A stretch of 52,950 nucleotides of DNA from a virus: IMG/VR virus record IMGVR_UViG_3300009008_000050, positions 1-52,950 of that record; one strand, given 5' to 3'. The stretch's first letter is position 1, and every line of letters begins with the position of its first letter. The translations under genes and the position numbers were made by a program. This document shows, in pieces, positions 51,264-52,950 of this stretch. Below the pieces are notes generated by a model. The model ran no database searches, was not told the DNA's origin, and worked only from the letters and a program-made list of their open reading frames with translations.

Positions 51264-51296
51264 GAGGGGGGAGGCCAATCCCCCCTCCTTTTTTTT
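51264..51296 (+). terminator. Intrinsic terminator of the structured region
   Basis: GAGGGGGG (51264-51271) pairs with CCCCCCTC (51280-51287) around the 8-base loop AGGCCAAT, followed by one C and eight T (51289-51296). It acts on the plus strand, although no ordinary gene lies directly upstream on that strand, which argues that the intergenic region is transcribed. It lies just beyond the 3' end of the convergent minus-strand gene at 51307. Confidence 0.85.
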
Positions 51297-51306
51297 ACAA
51301 CTTCCC

Positions 51307-51759
51307 CTAATATATTACAATCGAGTTATCCACAAGATACTCAACCCACTCTTCAAACCTATCTCCCTGGGAAGCAAGTGCTTCTACATATCTACAAGTG
51401 CTTGTTTCTACCACCACAAGGCAGTCTTCAAACACCATAACAAGGAAGTCCGAACTCCAAGTAACATCCCTGCTGACCCTACCAATAGCGCCTACTGCAA
51501 TGATAACTCTCTGTGTATCTTCGTCCTCAATTTTGGCGTGGTATAGGTCAGGGTATCCAAAATACCTATTTTCAAATCCAATTACATAGCATCTACCATA
51601 CTCGGGGGTATCTACGATGTTAGAATTGCACTCTACTCCCATTCTTCTTAGTTCCTGATATACAGCGTTAGCATCGCTCCAGTAAAGCGTACCATCCATT
51701 ACACCAGCCGATGCTGTTATTGCGAAGAACAGCATTAGAGTTAATATTGTCTTTTTCAC
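51307..51759 (-). CDS. Secreted protein of unknown function
   Basis: A 150-residue protein with a clear Sec signal peptide: KK, then a hydrophobic core (ILTLMLFFAI) and a likely cleavage after ASA, giving a mature protein of about 131 residues. The mature part is alpha/beta-like with Cys residues (VECNSN, YGRCYV, FEDCLV, TSTCRY) that could form disulfides in the periplasm. No known domain. It starts at GTG 51759-51757 with AAAGGAG seven bases upstream. A phage protein exported to the periplasm may affect superinfection or lysis; this is not shown. Confidence 0.72.
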   Translation of the reverse strand: MKKTILTLMLFFAITASAGVMDGTLYWSDANAVYQELRRMGVECNSNIVDTPEYGRCYVIGFENRYFGYPDLYHAKIEDEDTQRVIIAVGAIGRVSRDVTWSSDFLVMVFEDCLVVVETSTCRYVEALASQGDRFEEWVEYLVDNSIVIY

Positions 51760-51784
51760 TCTAGCGCTCCTTTCGTGTTAGTGT

Positions 51785-51807
51785 TTTCTACCAACGGTTG
51801 GTAGAAA
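51785..51807. promoter_or_regulatory. Perfect 23-bp palindrome, operator candidate
   Basis: TTTCTACCAAC, a central G, then GTTGGTAGAAA, 26 bases upstream of the secreted-protein start. The half-site CTACCAAC occurs again at 51869-51876, about 80 bases away in the same 153-base gap (51760-51912). Repeated half-sites next to a gene start suggest a dimeric repressor or activator. I see no convincing -35/-10 pair here. Confidence 0.5.
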
Positions 51808-51912
51808 GCGTTCCGGGGCTTCTGTACGCTTCGCTCCGCGTCAGACACCATATTAAAAACAATGCTATCTACCAACCCCTCTCAGCACATTTGGGCTTTG
51901 TGTAGTTAGCCA

Positions 51913-52278
51913 TTAATTTTCCTCCTCAAAGGCTCGCACCACCTCCCACAACTCCCCAGGATTTCTGGGGGCGTAGGTGATATTCTTTTCGGAGTCATGT
52001 ACAAAATACACACTATCTTCATCTGCGCATCCATCTTTTTTGAACCAATCGTGGGTAAGATCACCCTCTATTCCGTTGGCTTCGTAGAGCCACCACTCCA
52101 CCCAATCGTGGTAATGGGGCCATAACTTGCCTATAACGGCAAACAACGGCCCGTCCATAGTAAACACTGGAAAACCATCCATGGCGCTTTCTACCCCCGC
52201 CATAAACGTTTTTACGTTGGAGTGATGATCCCGGATGAGTTCGACCATCTCTACGAACTTCTCTTTGCTTATGTCCAC
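51913..52278 (-). CDS. Unrecognised small protein
   Basis: A 121-residue acidic protein starting at GTG 52278, with AGGGGG five bases upstream, and overlapping the previous minus-strand gene by 10 bases. The sequence is rich in Trp, His and Asp (HYHDWVEWWLYEANG) with no membrane helix and no motif I know. It is the second gene of a small leftward operon, probably early or accessory genes. Confidence 0.65.
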   Translation of the reverse strand: MDISKEKFVEMVELIRDHHSNVKTFMAGVESAMDGFPVFTMDGPLFAVIGKLWPHYHDWVEWWLYEANGIEGDLTHDWFKKDGCADEDSVYFVHDSEKNITYAPRNPGELWEVVRAFEEEN

Positions 52279-52772
52279 ATGAACCCCCTTAGTTTAATTA
52301 GTCTCTCTAACGCCTCCTGGTCCTCTCTCTCGAATAGACGCTCTTGTTCTGCGCACCTTTCTAGAACCTTAAAGTATTCCTGGAAGTTTCCCCTTACGGC
52401 AGACATGTCGTCTCCGTTGCCGTCTAGTTGTCTGAGAGCGCTAGGGCGTCTTATCCCTTCGAAGTGGTCATCTGCGTAGGGGTCTTCTCTTTGTGGGCGC
52501 TCCTCTGTCCACCAGATGTAGAGTCGTTTAAGCTCTCTTAGCCCTTCGTTCATCACGCAATGCTCTTTGGGCTTCTCTTGCTCAAAGAAGTTTACGAGAA
52601 GTTGAAAGCAGGCGTGTAACATGATGTGGTCTTTATCCCACCAGCGCTCATCAAGGGTTTCGATGCGTAGTTTAAGTTTTAGCGCAGACTGCCAGTATTC
52701 CTTGATGTGTAACCATAAAATTAAAATCCACTTGGCTAGCCACTCCCAGATGGTTTGCTTCTCTTCTTTCAT
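52269..52772 (-). CDS. Unrecognised protein with aromatic N-terminus
   Basis: A 167-residue protein. The first 30 residues are Trp/Ile-rich (IWEWLAKWILILWLHIKEYW) and could be a membrane-associated amphipathic or short transmembrane helix. The remainder is charged and helical (Glu, Arg, Lys), ending near the next gene's start. No family recognised. The upstream ribosome binding site is weak, and it probably depends on coupling with the 21-codon frame just before it. Confidence 0.62.
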   Translation of the reverse strand: MKEEKQTIWEWLAKWILILWLHIKEYWQSALKLKLRIETLDERWWDKDHIMLHACFQLLVNFFEQEKPKEHCVMNEGLRELKRLYIWWTEERPQREDPYADDHFEGIRRPSALRQLDGNGDDMSAVRGNFQEYFKVLERCAEQERLFEREDQEALERLIKLRGFMWT

Positions 52773-52774
52773 CT

Positions 52775-52840
52775 CTATATACCATCCCCGCCCTCTTTAT
52801 GTTCAGTATGTTGGTCATTATCTTGTTTACCGTCCACCAT
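52775..52840 (-). CDS. 21-residue polar peptide (candidate)
   Basis: ATG at 52840-52838, stop TAG at 52777-52775, two bases before the ATG of the next gene. AAGGG lies about five bases upstream. The peptide is rich in Asp, Gly, Glu, His and Gln. It fits exactly between a stop and the next start, as expected for a coupled short gene or a leader, but the length makes chance likely. Confidence 0.3.
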   Translation of the reverse strand: MVDGKQDNDQHTEHKEGGDGI

Positions 52841-52841
52841 G

Positions 52842-52950
52842 CTAACCCTTATCCCTTTCTTTCGTAAGGTTACGAAGGGTAAGGGACGGAACCTCGCCCC
52901 AGTCAAAATAACTTTCAGAAATCGCGATATCGATTTCGTCACCCTCTTCC
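52842..52950 (-). CDS. 3' end of an unrecognised minus-strand gene
   Basis: The last 35 codons of a gene that enters from beyond the right edge, ending in TAG at 52844-52842. The visible C-terminus (for example SYFDWGEVPSLTLRNLTKER) is acidic then basic and not recognised. It is the first visible gene of the leftward unit. A strong inverted repeat TTCGTAA/TTACGAA lies inside this coding part and is probably incidental. Confidence 0.55.
   Translation of the reverse strand, partial: EEGDEIDIAISESYFDWGEVPSLTLRNLTKERDKG

Larger units (their letters stand above)
51039..51296 (+). ncRNA. Putative hairpin-rich structured RNA ending in an intrinsic terminator
   Basis: In 258 bases the plus strand has a row of complementary stems. 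CTCATTTCA/TGAAATGAG (51039-51068) has a ribosome binding site in its loop. CCCGC/GCGGG lies at 51083-51096. TTCACCG-AA-GCGGC pairs with GCCGC-CGGTGAA (51104-51136, 12 bp with a 2-base bulge). CTCCCACTCTT/AAGAGTGGGAG lies at 51144-51171 (11 bp, 6-base loop). CACAACACAC/GTGTGTTGTG lies at 51180-51211 (10 bp). CGGGA/TCCCG lies at 51224-51238. The GAGGGGGG terminator closes the series. No protein-size gene fits this strand; only a 23-residue frame does. I recognise no known RNA family. Expression and ends are inferred; the 15-bp C/G hairpin and 24-bp palindrome just upstream could belong to the same transcript. Confidence 0.5.

Noticed and set aside
51196-51546. 116-codon plus-strand frame running through the terminator into the secreted-protein gene
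   Set aside because: It crosses a strong intrinsic terminator and is antisense to a gene with a signal peptide and good ribosome binding site.

Overview
The window is part of the genome of a tailed bacteriophage, most likely a large one with a contractile tail. Almost every base is coding, genes overlap by ATGA or TAATG junctions, and most starts carry an AGGAG or AAAGG ribosome binding site. It holds a portal, a frameshifted tail chaperone, a tape-measure candidate, gp25-like and gpJ/gp6-like baseplate proteins, tail fibres and a T7-lysozyme-type amidase. I found no terminase, major capsid protein, prohead protease, tail sheath or tube, or DNA replication gene, so much of the genome lies outside. 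The host cannot be named. Peptidoglycan-directed domains (LysM, M23, amidase) and a Sec-type signal peptide show only that it is a bacterium.

Layout. 1-380: end of a gene, a terminator and a sigma70-like promoter. 381-3261: a LysM protein, a small unknown protein and a multidomain polyvalent-type protein. 3321-9587: one 2088-residue polypeptide containing both halves of a multisubunit RNA polymerase (beta then beta'). 9587-14532: a set of small proteins, six of which share one N-terminal sequence of about 22 residues; one is an M23 peptidase, and a neighbour carries seven tandem copies of a motif resembling that N-terminus. 14601-18473: tail assembly chaperone with a -1 frameshift site and the tape-measure candidate. 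18470-31213: tail tip and baseplate genes, with a sigma-like protein embedded among them. 31226-38342: fibre or adhesin proteins, three of them paralogous, and a membrane-anchored protein. 38344-45508: a glycan-modification island (five glycosyltransferase-type genes, a sulfotransferase and a methyltransferase interrupted by TGA), whose left part is strikingly AT-rich. 45505-49589: two unknown proteins, the portal (with a zinc-ribbon insertion) and a small protein. 49576-50408: a sigma70-family factor overlapping a tRNA-Gln(UUG). 50409-52950: orientation mostly switches to minus, with the endolysin, a densely structured intergenic region ending in an intrinsic terminator, and small unknown genes.

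How it fits together. The phage encodes an RNA polymerase core and a sigma70 factor, plus a second sigma-like protein inside the baseplate operon, so it may control its own transcription. The polymerase gene overlaps the first tagged protein gene. By analogy with the T4 capsid-targeting sequence, I infer that the shared N-terminus may direct cargo proteins, including the M23 wall hydrolase and glycine-zipper membrane proteins, into the head, possibly together with the polymerase. This is an inference. The most unusual items are the fused, cysteine-free polymerase, the N-terminal tag and its tandem amplification, the hairpin-rich region at 50947-51296, and the in-frame TGA in the methyltransferase.
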